A DNA stretch of 64,000 nt from UMGS1312 sp964631595 (lineage in GTDB: Bacteria; Bacillota; Clostridia; Oscillospirales; CAG-272): positions 1 through 64,000 of the forward strand of contig CAZVXL010000009.1 in NCBI GenBank assembly GCA_964631595.1, read 5' to 3'. Positions within the stretch are counted from its first letter, which is position 1; each line of letters begins with the position of its first letter. Under the pieces are notes generated by a model. That model saw nothing but the letters and a program-made list of their open reading frames with translations, did no database searches and was not told where the DNA came from. Positions 17,455 to 25,477 of this stretch are shown here, one piece after another. The position numbers and the translations under genes were made by a program.

Positions 17455-19602
17455 TCACCGATACAGCAAAAGTTCGTAAATCATACCAAGAACATCTCCC
17501 CTGTATTTAGTAAGGGAATAACCGTTGTAAAACAGTATGGAATTCACGTCATCATCGATCTTTCTTGTTTCATTATTCGACCATTCATGCAACTCGCCAT
17601 TATAGTAGTTGTTGCTGTAATCGTACAGATAAAGAACACGGTCATCGGAAGTGACATGGAAGCTATGCACATCGTCAGAAATCTTCGATGACTTTTTTCC
17701 GTCATAAACTTTCAGGGTACCGTAATAGTTATCGTCGTTCCAATCAGTAAAGTAATAGACTTTCCCGGAGTCTGATACTATATCACAAAAAGCCTCAACA
17801 TCGTAATCGATCTTATTTTTGTTGATGTACAGTTCACCCTTGCCGTCATTATAATCCTTAAAATACTGTATCTCGGTATCGCTTATAAAATAGCAGTAAT
17901 ACACACAAACATCGCTGTCATAGACCTCGGGTTTTCCAACCTTACCGTCAGTAATAGAGATACGATAAAGTTCGCCTTGATACTCATCCTCGGAAGCGGA
18001 GGAGATATAATAAACAATCGTACCGGAAGAATTAATGCGATAACTCCATGTTTTATTCTCCTGCTCAATAAGCGTAGAAGTGTCTCTAACCGCGATATAT
18101 CTATCCTCAGATGAACTCAGAGCATCTTCAACCATTTCCTCAATGTCGTAAACACTCTCAATCTCGGACAGCTTTACTTTTTCAATATCGGCCCGATTAT
18201 AAGCTTGATATATAACAATAGGAGCATCGTCTGCGCATGGATTTGTAGAATACAAGTCATACGCAAAAGAATCGGTAATCACAACTTCTTCTGTGCCGTT
18301 ATAGAAGCAAAGAGAATACTCGGATTGTTCCAGCGTCTTCTCTGCCAGTTTTTCTCTCAACTCATCTCGAAACTCTTTCTCATCATATGCTTCAAGAGCT
18401 GCACGGTACTCCGCATATATACGTTCACATTCTTGTTCCCATTCATCATATATTTCTTCCCATTTTTCATATGCAGCCTCGTATTCTTCATCCGTATCAT
18501 AATCAAGCCATGAAGGAGACTTGGGAGATTGGGGGTACTTTACCGTGGAAGGCTTAACAATGGATCCGTCTGTATCTTTCATGTCATCGGTAACATAATC
18601 GATCAGAGAAATCTCCGCATCCTCTTTTGTCAAATAGTATATCTCGCCGGAGTCATATATCTTGATCACATCATAAACATCGGACGCGACCTTTACCTTA
18701 TCCTTACCTTCAACATATTTATACAATGAGCCGTCATCCTTGGTGTAGTATGCGGTTTTAAGATCTTCTGTCACATATTCAAGAGAACTGACATTACTCG
18801 CGACTTTTTCTATGTCCTTTCCGACATATTGCAGATACATATCGTATTCGGAATCCACATACCCGATTTTTTTACCGTCATCGGAAACCAGAAATCCTTC
18901 GACATCACTCGCGATCTTTTCTCTGGAATCTCCTCCGAGATCATATTGATAGATATTTTCATCTTTGAGATAGGTGACCAAGGTCGCGGAATTATTTACA
19001 GCATAATAAACAACGCCGGAATCGATTTTAACAACTTCCGCATCGGGTTTTGCGGTTTTTTTATAATACAAGTTACAGCCTCCATCATCATCATAACTGC
19101 CGACCTTGTCCGGGAAGAAAACATATTTCCCGTCTTCACTTATGTAGGTATAGAGACCCAACTCATCGTAATCATTTTCACTCATACCATCTCCCGAGTC
19201 GATCAGACGTGAGGTGAGCTGCCACGGAGCGCTGTCTTTATTCATATCTGCAAAGAATATCTCTCCATCCTTTGCGTAAAGAGTAGCATCATTTTTTGCT
19301 TTGCCGCCGGAGAGCAAAGAGATCGCAAGGATCAGAACAACTACGGCTATCACACAAATGACACCGATCACGATCGTTTTCTTCGGGAACTTGGTTTTGG
19401 GGGGAATAGGCGGTGTTCCGGGATTTTTACCGGCAGGAACTCCCGTAATAGGAGCCCCGCAGTTTTGGCAGGAAGCGAACTCGGTACTTGTCTGTTTGCC
19501 ACAGGTGGGACAAAAGATTGTTTCCGATACGCGAGTCCCGCAGTTGTCACAGAACTTAGTGCCGTCACTCAATTCTTTGTTGCACTTAGGACATGTTATC
19601 AT
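17455..19602 (-). CDS. Zinc-ribbon membrane protein with extracellular beta-propeller-like region
   Basis: A 715-residue protein of a Clostridia type with cytoplasmic zinc ribbons. Two C-x2-C...C-x2-C modules are seen at the N-terminus (CPKCNKELSDGTKFCDNCG and CPTCGKQTSTEFASCQNCG), a proline/glycine linker, one membrane span (VIGVICVIAVVVLILAISLL, about 85-107), then some 600 residues of short repeating strands with motifs such as SDDGKKIGYVDS, SDTEIQYF and DSGKVYYFTDW, resembling TolB/DUF5050-like propellers. A low-complexity E/Y/K-rich insert lies near 370-420. The ATG at 19602 is chosen for GGAG eight bases upstream. Composition is AT-richer than its neighbours and the gene is bracketed by direct repeats. 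Function unknown; sensing of an outside signal is only a guess. Confidence 0.65.
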   Translation of the reverse strand: MITCPKCNKELSDGTKFCDNCGTRVSETIFCPTCGKQTSTEFASCQNCGAPITGVPAGKNPGTPPIPPKTKFPKKTIVIGVICVIAVVVLILAISLLSGGKAKNDATLYAKDGEIFFADMNKDSAPWQLTSRLIDSGDGMSENDYDELGLYTYISEDGKYVFFPDKVGSYDDDGGCNLYYKKTAKPDAEVVKIDSGVVYYAVNNSATLVTYLKDENIYQYDLGGDSREKIASDVEGFLVSDDGKKIGYVDSEYDMYLQYVGKDIEKVASNVSSLEYVTEDLKTAYYTKDDGSLYKYVEGKDKVKVASDVYDVIKIYDSGEIYYLTKEDAEISLIDYVTDDMKDTDGSIVKPSTVKYPQSPKSPSWLDYDTDEEYEAAYEKWEEIYDEWEQECERIYAEYRAALEAYDEKEFRDELREKLAEKTLEQSEYSLCFYNGTEEVVITDSFAYDLYSTNPCADDAPIVIYQAYNRADIEKVKLSEIESVYDIEEMVEDALSSSEDRYIAVRDTSTLIEQENKTWSYRINSSGTIVYYISSASEDEYQGELYRISITDGKVGKPEVYDSDVCVYYCYFISDTEIQYFKDYNDGKGELYINKNKIDYDVEAFCDIVSDSGKVYYFTDWNDDNYYGTLKVYDGKKSSKISDDVHSFHVTSDDRVLYLYDYSNNYYNGELHEWSNNETRKIDDDVNSILFYNGYSLTKYRGDVLGMIYELLLYR

Positions 19603-19844
19603 CGTGTCATTCTCCTTGTTATATAATTTTTTCTCAAATATGTATTTGATAAAACCAAAGACTTTCTTTATGCGGTGCAAAAAGTCATTCTTTGTCATTT
19701 TATCGTTAAAAGCCACTGAAAAACGGCTTTTATGCTTTGATTATACTACTTATTAACACAAATTGCAACAAGATATACTAAAAAACTATAGATTTACAGA
19801 CAATTTGTTAAATTTTATCTTCATCAACCGAATTCTTAATGTTT

Positions 19845-19868
19845 CCCTCCGTGGGTTTGCATTGTTAT
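19845..19868. repeat. 24-bp direct repeat, copy 2
   Basis: Identical over 24 bases to 17367-17390, same orientation, 2478 bp apart. Confidence 0.85.
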
Positions 19869-19878
19869 CCCTACGCGC

Positions 19879-19907
19879 AAAAAAGCACCGAGGATCGGTG
19901 CTTTTTT
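19879..19907. terminator. Bidirectional terminator
   Basis: A perfect 13-bp stem AAAAAAGCACCGA (19879-19891) with its complement at 19895-19907 and a three-base loop, so six T residues follow in either direction. It lies 35 bases past the end of the 71-residue minus-strand gene. Confidence 0.85.
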
Positions 19908-19941
19908 CGGCTGATATTTGTCTACAGGACGTTCTTGAAGA

Positions 19942-20157
19942 TCATTTTTCGGCGGAAAGTCTTTTCTTTGCTTCGGCAACGGTTTCGCCGTTCTTGGCAA
20001 ACACGTGCTCAATTACCGTATCGCACAGCTTGCCGAACCCGTTCGTGACACCGCTCTCGATTCTTTTATAGCCGTCGACTACTCCGTTTTCGATCTTCTT
20101 GTAGCAGGCAACTGCCTTTTCTGCGATCCTCTCATTTAACATTGACAGCTTTGACAT
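19942..20157 (-). CDS. Small helical protein of unknown function
   Basis: A 71-residue protein with two similar helical units (VACYKKIENGVVDGYKRIES and GVTNGFGKLCDTVIEHVF), no membrane segment. AAGGAG precedes the ATG and a TATAAT lies about 40 bases upstream on the minus strand. I have seen similar short VVxGYKKIE proteins in Clostridia but know no function. It ends at a strong terminator, so it is monocistronic. Confidence 0.6.
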   Translation of the reverse strand: MSKLSMLNERIAEKAVACYKKIENGVVDGYKRIESGVTNGFGKLCDTVIEHVFAKNGETVAEAKKRLSAEK

Positions 20158-20270
20158 TTCAATTATCTCCTTTTCTCAGTTTGTGAGACTATTATACAGT
20201 GTGTTTGTTTGCAATACTTTTGAGAAATGTTTGAGATATATTAAATTGAAAATTTCGGTGATATTTAAGT

Positions 20271-20306
20271 GAAATCCGCCTTATTATCCCAATAAAGTCG
20301 GATTTC
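20271..20306. repeat. Imperfect palindrome upstream of the small gene
   Basis: GAAATCCGCCTTATT (20271-20285) can pair with 20291-20306 over a five-base loop with one bulged base. No T run follows. Function unknown. Confidence 0.5.
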
Positions 20307-20330
20307 ATCCGCAAACGGCGGATCTAACTG

Positions 20331-20360
20331 AAAAACCGACCTGTCAAAACAAGTCGGTTT
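20331..20360 (-). terminator. tRNA-Ser terminator
   Basis: AAACCGAC (20333-20340) pairs with GTCGGTTT (20353-20360); on the minus strand the stem ends in a TTTTT run. It begins one base after the encoded CCA of tRNA-Ser. Confidence 0.8.
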
Positions 20361-20361
20361 C

Positions 20362-20450
20362 TGGCGGAGGGTGTGGGATTCGAACCCACGTGACGTTTCC
20401 GTCAAACGGTTTTCAAGACCGCCTCGTTATGGCCGCTTCGATAACCCTCC
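20362..20450 (-). tRNA. tRNA-Ser(UGA)
   Basis: On the minus strand an 89-base cloverleaf: acceptor GGAGGGT with ACCCTCC, discriminator G, and CCA encoded. The anticodon loop is CTTGAAA with anticodon TGA (20413-20415), a long variable arm as expected for serine, and a T arm with GTTCGAATC. Confidence 0.95.
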
Positions 20451-20601
20451 GCATATTAAAGGCGCACCATCGAAGGCTCCATAACACCCGTATTCGGGCG
20501 CATACGCCGACAGTACGCGGGACAGCTCAAGCAGTGCCGTCGCAGTGGCGCGAACGGTAATTACGGATGCGTTCGGCATCATCTCTCGCTCTGTCCAACA
20601 T

Positions 20602-20630
20602 ATAATACCACAAAAGTGCCGCGATGTCAA
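20602..20630 (-). promoter_or_regulatory. Promoter upstream of tRNA-Ser
   Basis: TTGACA (20625-20630, minus strand) and TATTAT (20602-20607) are 17 bases apart. Transcription would start near 20595, leaving a long 5' leader of about 145 bases before the tRNA. The 300 bases between the tRNA and the next gene show no convincing gene. Confidence 0.7.
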
Positions 20631-20747
20631 GGAAAACAAGAACAATTATTGCACCGCAGTCATTATATTCCCCGAAAATGAATAATTCTTCCGCGCGATG
20701 CCGAAAATAGAACAGGTATCCTCATTCCGGAAGAAAGGTAAACTTAT

Positions 20748-21473
20748 ATGAAGTATCAAACCAACAGAAGAAGCAAAAAAGCCGCTCAGCTGCGGACGAT
20801 TTATGTAACACTGGCACTCTCTCTTGCGATAATGGCAACCTTCATTGCTCTTTCGGGAGCATGGAGGAGCTCGGACAGGACACCGAGCGAATCAAAGAGC
20901 ACTGCCGCCGCCGCATCGACCTATCGCACTCCGCCGACCGACACCGTGGCAGGCAGCGTGACCGAGCCCGTATCGGATACAAAGAAAGCATCCTCGGAGA
21001 CTGCGGAGCCGTCAAGCATCGAAGCACCGCTTCCGGAATTTATATCTCCCGTATCCGGTCATATGTTTAACGCCTTCAGCGGTAACACGCCGGTATTCTC
21101 CCTGACCATGAATGACTACAGACCACACACGGGCGTGGATATTTCGGCATCTGTCGGGGACGACGTTTTTGCCTCCGCCTCGGGCGTTGTCACCGAGATA
21201 GGCGAGGATCCGATGTCGGGCGGCTTTATCACCGTCACCCACAGCGGCGGAGCTGTCAGCACCTACAGAAATCTTGCACCGAATCTGCCAGACTGCATCG
21301 CCGTCGGATACGAGGTATCGTCCGGTGAGGTGATAGCCTCGGTCGGAGAGAGCTCGCTCTGTGAGATAGCGGAGGAGCCGCATCTTCACTTTGAGCTGAC
21401 AATAAACGGCGAAGCAAAGGATCCCGCGGAGTATATATCCTTCGGCACGGCGGACACGGACTACGAGGGATAA
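20748..21473 (+). CDS. SpoIIQ-like LytM/M23 domain protein
   Basis: A 241-residue membrane-anchored protein: cytoplasmic basic N-terminus, one span (IYVTLALSLAIMATFIALS, about 23-42), a Ser/Thr/Pro linker, then an M23 LytM domain from about 100. The zinc ligands are present: H and D in HTGVD and the HxH of HLHFEL, so peptidase activity is possible. Size and layout match SpoIIQ of spore formers, which joins SpoIIIAH between mother cell and forespore, but the name is an inference; other M23 anchored hydrolases look alike. AGAAAGG precedes the ATG. Ends at a strong terminator. Confidence 0.75.
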   Translation: MKYQTNRRSKKAAQLRTIYVTLALSLAIMATFIALSGAWRSSDRTPSESKSTAAAASTYRTPPTDTVAGSVTEPVSDTKKASSETAEPSSIEAPLPEFISPVSGHMFNAFSGNTPVFSLTMNDYRPHTGVDISASVGDDVFASASGVVTEIGEDPMSGGFITVTHSGGAVSTYRNLAPNLPDCIAVGYEVSSGEVIASVGESSLCEIAEEPHLHFELTINGEAKDPAEYISFGTADTDYEG

Positions 21474-21474
21474 G

Positions 21475-21512
21475 AAAATGCCCGAGAAGGAGCTATCCTC
21501 TCGGGCATTTTT
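21475..21512. terminator. Bidirectional terminator between convergent genes
   Basis: AAATGCCCGAGA (21476-21487) pairs with 21499-21510, followed by TTTTT on the plus strand and preceded by AAAA, serving the LytM gene and the XpaC-like gene. Confidence 0.85.
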
Positions 21513-21520
21513 GCGCCGTA

Positions 21521-22729
21521 TTATTTCAGATCGAAGCCGTCATCGGCAAGTCCGTCCTTGCGCATCATGCGCTCAAGCACGTCTATATCGCTTGAAATAT
21601 CAAGATTTTCCGATTCGTACAGCTTATCAAGAAGTCTCTTATAGCCCTCAACGAGCATATCAAGAGTCTTTTCGATGCTCTCCTTTGCCGACTGCATATT
21701 ATCCCCCGCAACTCCGACTCGCTCGATCTCACTGTATGACTCAAGTAGCTTCAGTGTCATCGGCAGATAATATGTCATAAACGTATGAACGTCCTTTTCC
21801 CTTTCGGGATTTTTCTTTATAAACTCGAAAATGCGCCGCGTGTATTCCTCGATGAGGTCAATTCGGTCGGAAACGGGCACATCGTCGATCTCATCATTGA
21901 GCCTGCGGATCCTCGATAGCGTCTCTGCGTAATCATCCTTTGCCGCCTCCTCGTCCTCACGCTTTTTCTCAGTAGTCTTCCGATCCTTCGGAGCAAACGT
22001 GGAATTCCTGAGGAACAGTCCCCTGCCGATATCTATATAGGCATACTGTCCGAACACGCCCGCATCTATCACACGGCCGAGCTCCTTCATCACCCGCTTG
22101 CGTGAACGGGAAAGAGAGCCCGTAAGCTCATCAAGATCGACACTGCCTCTTGTTCCGATGACGGACACGTACATTTTCGCAAGTCTGTATATGCGCCTCT
22201 GAAATATTCCGATGCCGCCGAGGACTGCACCTGTGACTGCAAGCAATATCTGTGCGGTATATGACGGTAATATCTGTACGATGACGGATAACGGCAGACC
22301 GCCAGGGATCAGACCGCCGCCGAGCGTCGTCAGAGCTACCGCAAGGCAGACAGCGGAAAGCGCAAGGAAGATGACCGAGCTGACCTTATACGGAAGCTTT
22401 TCCTTCGCCCTCTCAGGCTCGGCAGTGCCGCGCACATCATCGGTATTCTTTTTTCCGGAGCCCTCATTTCTCTTGCCCTTCTCGGCTTTGTCCGATCCCG
22501 AGGTACTCTCCCAGAACTCGGCAAATACCTTATCCGCGTCCTTCTTTTCGTAGCCGGAATATCTGTTTTTTCTCGAAAACAGCATATCCGAGTCGGTAAG
22601 CAAAGTACGGAGCACAGGCAAAATATATTTGACAACGATCAAAATTACGCCGATCGGCGGGGCGAAGAAAAGAAAGATCAATATCGCCGCAAGCGATATC
22701 TCACCGTTATTTTTGTTCTTATTACTCAC
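21521..22729 (-). CDS. XpaC-like membrane protein
   Basis: A 402-residue protein with two N-terminal hydrophobic segments (LAAILIFLFFAPPIGVILIV) and two more near 125-175 (VIFLALSAVCLAVALTTLGG). The C-terminal 120 residues match the XpaC (5-bromo-4-chloroindolyl phosphate hydrolysis) family pattern: FMTYYLPMTLKLLESYSEIE, then a helix LDMLVEGYKRLLDKLYESE. The family name is historical; a phosphatase role is doubtful. A central stretch resembles a small winged-helix segment (DLDELTGSLSRSRKRVMKEL). Single gene. Confidence 0.7.
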   Translation of the reverse strand: MSNKNKNNGEISLAAILIFLFFAPPIGVILIVVKYILPVLRTLLTDSDMLFSRKNRYSGYEKKDADKVFAEFWESTSGSDKAEKGKRNEGSGKKNTDDVRGTAEPERAKEKLPYKVSSVIFLALSAVCLAVALTTLGGGLIPGGLPLSVIVQILPSYTAQILLAVTGAVLGGIGIFQRRIYRLAKMYVSVIGTRGSVDLDELTGSLSRSRKRVMKELGRVIDAGVFGQYAYIDIGRGLFLRNSTFAPKDRKTTEKKREDEEAAKDDYAETLSRIRRLNDEIDDVPVSDRIDLIEEYTRRIFEFIKKNPEREKDVHTFMTYYLPMTLKLLESYSEIERVGVAGDNMQSAKESIEKTLDMLVEGYKRLLDKLYESENLDISSDIDVLERMMRKDGLADDGFDLK

Positions 22730-22863
22730 AAATTACTCCCGATAAAAATACTGACCCTCAAAATTTCCGAGTGTACGGTGCCGAGCGCCACAGCCTTGCG
22801 GCTTACCTCGGCACGCTATCTCTATTATAGCTTTTTTATATGCCGTATGCAATAGCGCAAGCT

Positions 22864-23607
22864 TTATTTTACGGAAAATTTATAAAGAAGCTTATTTCCC
22901 TCTTTGCCGCATCTCTCAAGAATACCGAGCTTTTCCATTACTTTGAGTGCCGCCCAGCCGCTTCTTCCCTTTGCGCGGAGGAAGCTGCGAATGCTCTCAC
23001 CCGTAACTGTATCGCCGTCCTTGTACGGAAAAAGCTCCGCCATTGCAGAGGGGGTGTCGAAATGCCTTATCCCGAGGAGCTCGGTCGGCAGCTTATCGAC
23101 GATCGTTGCTCTGCGCCGCTTTTGCGCGCCGATGCCGTCAAGGAGAGCCGTCTCCTCGGTGGCAAGTGACACGAGCGTGAAGGAGAGGCGCGGCGAGAGA
23201 AGGCAATCTCCGAGATACAGAAGCTCGGTGAATATCTCTGCGGGCTTCTTAGGCCTCGGGGACATATACTCCCTCACCACCTCGCCCGTATCCGGAGAGA
23301 GCCACATTATCCGCCGCTTCTCGGGCACGGGATATATCAGCTCGACATCGTAACGGGACAAATAATCCTCCAGCTTTTGTTTCATCGAACCGAAGCCGGA
23401 GGTCTGTATTTCATGTATTCCGTTTTGGTTTTTTATATCTGCGATATATTTACCGACACGTACCTCTCTGTTTGAGGGCTCATCCTCGAAAAAGAGCTTC
23501 AGCGCAAGGTGCACGGATCTCTCACCGTATGTACCGATGCTGTCACGACAATGCTCAGCAGACCTCACATATCGGCAAATCTCGGCAAATCTTTCGGTAT
23601 CGGTCAT
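22864..23607 (-). CDS. Conserved hypothetical with nuclease-like N-terminus and winged-helix-like C-terminus
   Basis: A 247-residue protein I recognise only as a conserved Clostridia hypothetical. Residues 28-70 show a possible PD-(D/E)xK layout: glutamate in GERSVHLALK, then ADI at about 55-57 and HEIQT eight to ten residues later; a D...E-x-Q arrangement is known in BglII. The middle resembles a compact alpha/beta core (DVELIYPVPEKRRIMWL). The last 55 residues look like a winged helix (ESIRSFLRAKGRSGWAALKV, LGILER). It starts one base after the BlaI stop, so the two are translated together. DNA binding or cleavage is inference. Confidence 0.5.
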   Translation of the reverse strand: MTDTERFAEICRYVRSAEHCRDSIGTYGERSVHLALKLFFEDEPSNREVRVGKYIADIKNQNGIHEIQTSGFGSMKQKLEDYLSRYDVELIYPVPEKRRIMWLSPDTGEVVREYMSPRPKKPAEIFTELLYLGDCLLSPRLSFTLVSLATEETALLDGIGAQKRRRATIVDKLPTELLGIRHFDTPSAMAELFPYKDGDTVTGESIRSFLRAKGRSGWAALKVMEKLGILERCGKEGNKLLYKFSVK

Positions 23608-23608
23608 A

Positions 23609-24016
23609 TCAATACTTTGACTTCAGCCAACGGAGAAGCTGATCTATATCCTCCTCGGAGAGCTTCTTATCTCTGTAGAGAGACTCAAGCATCGACACGA
23701 ACGATCCGCCGTGATACCTCTTTACAAAATCCTCGGAGGTGCAGCGTATGTATTCCGATTTGTCGGAGGACGGTGTATAGAGACGCTCCTTGCCCTTCTT
23801 CTCGGAGGTAACAAAGCCTCTTTCCTCAAGTCGTACAAGGAAGGAAATAAGTGTCGGTGCCTTCCAGCCGTGAGCCCTTCCCACCTTTTCCATAAGATAT
23901 GCGGTATTTACGGGGGGCTCGGAATTCCATATCTCAAGCATTACCTCAAATTCGGTCTCGGGCAATCTCCGGCTGTAATCCGGCAGCTCCGCAGTATTCA
24001 TTTTGTCCATGATCAC
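23609..24016 (-). CDS. BlaI/MecI/CopY family transcriptional repressor
   Basis: A 135-residue winged-helix repressor. The family pattern is clear: LPETEFEVMLEIWNSEPPVN, the recognition helix WKAPTLISFLVRLEERGFV, then KGKERLYTP and a C-terminal dimer part. GTG at 24016 is used with AAAGGA five bases upstream; an ATG six bases later is an alternative. There is no BlaR1/MecR1 protease gene or beta-lactamase gene beside it; its only partner is the nuclease-like protein. In this family the repressor usually controls its own operon through TACA/TGTA dyads. Confidence 0.88.
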   Translation of the reverse strand: MIMDKMNTAELPDYSRRLPETEFEVMLEIWNSEPPVNTAYLMEKVGRAHGWKAPTLISFLVRLEERGFVTSEKKGKERLYTPSSDKSEYIRCTSEDFVKRYHGGSFVSMLESLYRDKKLSEEDIDQLLRWLKSKY

Positions 24017-24137
24017 TCGTATCCTTTTTCTTTATTAGTCATTTGCAGTCAAAAGTCGAAAGAGACTGACATCTTTTTCGGCCGGAAGCATTTTTTTCAT
24101 TTGTCGAACATAAAGCGTAGAATTTCGCAACACATAT

Positions 24138-24166
24138 ATTATACATATGCCTAACTGTTTTGTCAA
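24138..24166 (-). promoter_or_regulatory. Promoter of the BlaI-family operon
   Basis: On the minus strand TTGACA (24161-24166) and TATAAT (24138-24143) are perfect and 17 bases apart, giving a leader of about 115 bases to the repressor start. Confidence 0.85.
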
Positions 24167-24251
24167 CACATTTCTACATATATTTTTTTATTTGGCTTAT
24201 TTAATAAAAGGTAATGGAATAATTTGTGCAATTATCACTATTGCCTCACGC

Positions 24252-24280
24252 TTGACCGCATATCCCTTTTGAGGTACAAT
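24252..24280 (+). promoter_or_regulatory. Promoter of the ROK-like regulator
   Basis: TTGACC (24252-24257) and TACAAT (24275-24280), spacing 17. Transcription should start near 24287, about 20 bases before a strong ribosome site (GGAGGTGATT). Confidence 0.8.
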
Positions 24281-24307
24281 ATACTCATCGACCCATCGGA
24301 GGTGATT

Positions 24308-24349
24308 ATGATCGAACGGTCCTTGGCAGATCTCACGGAGAGCGGTTGA
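24308..24349 (+). CDS. Thirteen-codon ORF ahead of the ROK-like gene
   Basis: ATG at 24308 directly follows GGAGGTGATT, the best ribosome site in this area, and codes for MIERSLADLTESG before TGA. The next ORF begins a few bases later in another frame. It is either a real leader peptide used for coupled translation, or the true N-terminus of the regulator separated by a frameshift. Confidence 0.45.
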   Translation: MIERSLADLTESG

Positions 24350-24356
24350 GGTGCTC

Positions 24357-25304
24357 ATGACAGGCTCATCAAGCAGAAAGGCACTTGCCGAGTCGCTCGG
24401 GATAAGTCCCGCCGCGGCAGGCGAGATCGCTTCCCTGCTCCTATCCCTCGGCATTGCGCGGGAATATTCAAGGAGAAGCGCCTCGCGCGGGAGACGCGCG
24501 GGCATACTCACGCTGGCGGAGCGCCCCGCATTCGCCGTAGCGCGAATACTGCCGAATACGATCAGCACCGAGTTCTTCGGCTACGGTCTTGACACCGTGC
24601 AGGACGAGAGCTTTGAGCTGAGCGATCCTCTGTTTCTGGACGATCTGTTTTCCGTATATTTCATGCGTATTGCCGAGAGAGTGCCGCCGCTCCGCGGCAT
24701 TTGCCTTGTTTCCGACGGTATCCCGCACGGGGACTTCTTTTCCTGCACCGGAAATCCGTCACTCGATCTTCTCCCGATAGTGCAGACAGCACGCGAATAT
24801 CTCGGTGAGTGTGTGATAATGCTCGAAAACAAGGATGCGTGGAGCGTGACCGAGACAGACGGTGTGAGTGCAGTCATAACGGATCGTGGCGGAAGACTGT
24901 TTTTCAGACTCCTGCAAGACGGGATCCCCGTGTGCGGAAGCAGAGGTCACATCGGTGACATCGGTCTCATTCGCGGTGCCGACGGTACCCCGATCTCGTC
25001 GCGTCTGCGCTTTGCAAGAGATCCTCAGGAATACGTCTCTGCGCTCTCCGAGCTTTTACATACGGTGATCCTCCTCTGTGCTCCCGACAGGATATGCTTC
25101 ACCTCCGACAAATACCGCACCGACGACTCGCTTGCGGGCTCCGTATACGAATATCTGTCTGTCGAATACGATATGCCGGAGAGCCGCGCCGGTATTATTC
25201 TGACGGGCAAAAACGGACTTGACCCGAGTATGCCGCGTCTTCGCAGATATTTGCGCTCACACTACATCGGGAAGCTTATCGGAAAATTCGGAAATAAAAA
25301 ATAA
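24357..25304 (+). CDS. ROK-like regulator, degenerate
   Basis: A 315-residue protein with an N-terminal helix-turn-helix (SSRKALAESLGISPAAAGEI, residues 3-25) and a C-terminal part with the sugar-kinase-like outline of ROK repressors: GICLVSDGIPHG, MLENKDAW in place of ENDANAA, and GSRGHIGDIG in place of the AGEIGH block. The phosphate-binding DxGGT-like loop and the zinc cysteines are not evident, so it likely binds no sugar in the usual way. ATG at 24357 has GAGG five bases upstream; an overlapping GTG at 24351 is possible. Target unknown; nrdD is downstream but has its own promoter. Confidence 0.55.
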   Translation: MTGSSSRKALAESLGISPAAAGEIASLLLSLGIAREYSRRSASRGRRAGILTLAERPAFAVARILPNTISTEFFGYGLDTVQDESFELSDPLFLDDLFSVYFMRIAERVPPLRGICLVSDGIPHGDFFSCTGNPSLDLLPIVQTAREYLGECVIMLENKDAWSVTETDGVSAVITDRGGRLFFRLLQDGIPVCGSRGHIGDIGLIRGADGTPISSRLRFARDPQEYVSALSELLHTVILLCAPDRICFTSDKYRTDDSLAGSVYEYLSVEYDMPESRAGIILTGKNGLDPSMPRLRRYLRSHYIGKLIGKFGNKK

Positions 25305-25323
25305 ACAAATTTCGTTTTTGCTA

Positions 25324-25352
25324 TTGCATTTATCCGCATATTGGATTATAAT
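25324..25352 (+). promoter_or_regulatory. Promoter of nrdDG
   Basis: TTGCAT (25324-25329) and TATAAT (25347-25352) with 17-base spacing. The first NrdR-like box overlaps the last base of the -10 element. Confidence 0.8.
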
Positions 25353-25398
25353 ACAATATATAGTGGTCATGCACCGAGATTTTTTCAATATATCGTGG
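25352..25398 (+). promoter_or_regulatory. Pair of NrdR-like boxes
   Basis: TACAATATATAGTGG (25352-25366) and TTCAATATATCGTGG (25384-25398) are similar direct repeats offset by 32 bases, three turns of the helix. NrdR boxes (consensus close to ACACTATATATTGTG-like, AT-rich core) occur as such in-phase pairs at ribonucleotide reductase promoters. Placement over the -10 and start site fits repression. Confidence 0.75.
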
Positions 25399-25477
25399 TT
25401 TACTACATTGCTGTATTCGGTGTATGCTTTAGGGCGGGACAGCCGCTACATAATTACTGAGGAAAAGGAACGAAAAA

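Noticed and set aside
20427..20645. A 72-codon minus-strand open frame
   Set aside because: Overlaps tRNA-Ser and its promoter and resembles no known protein.
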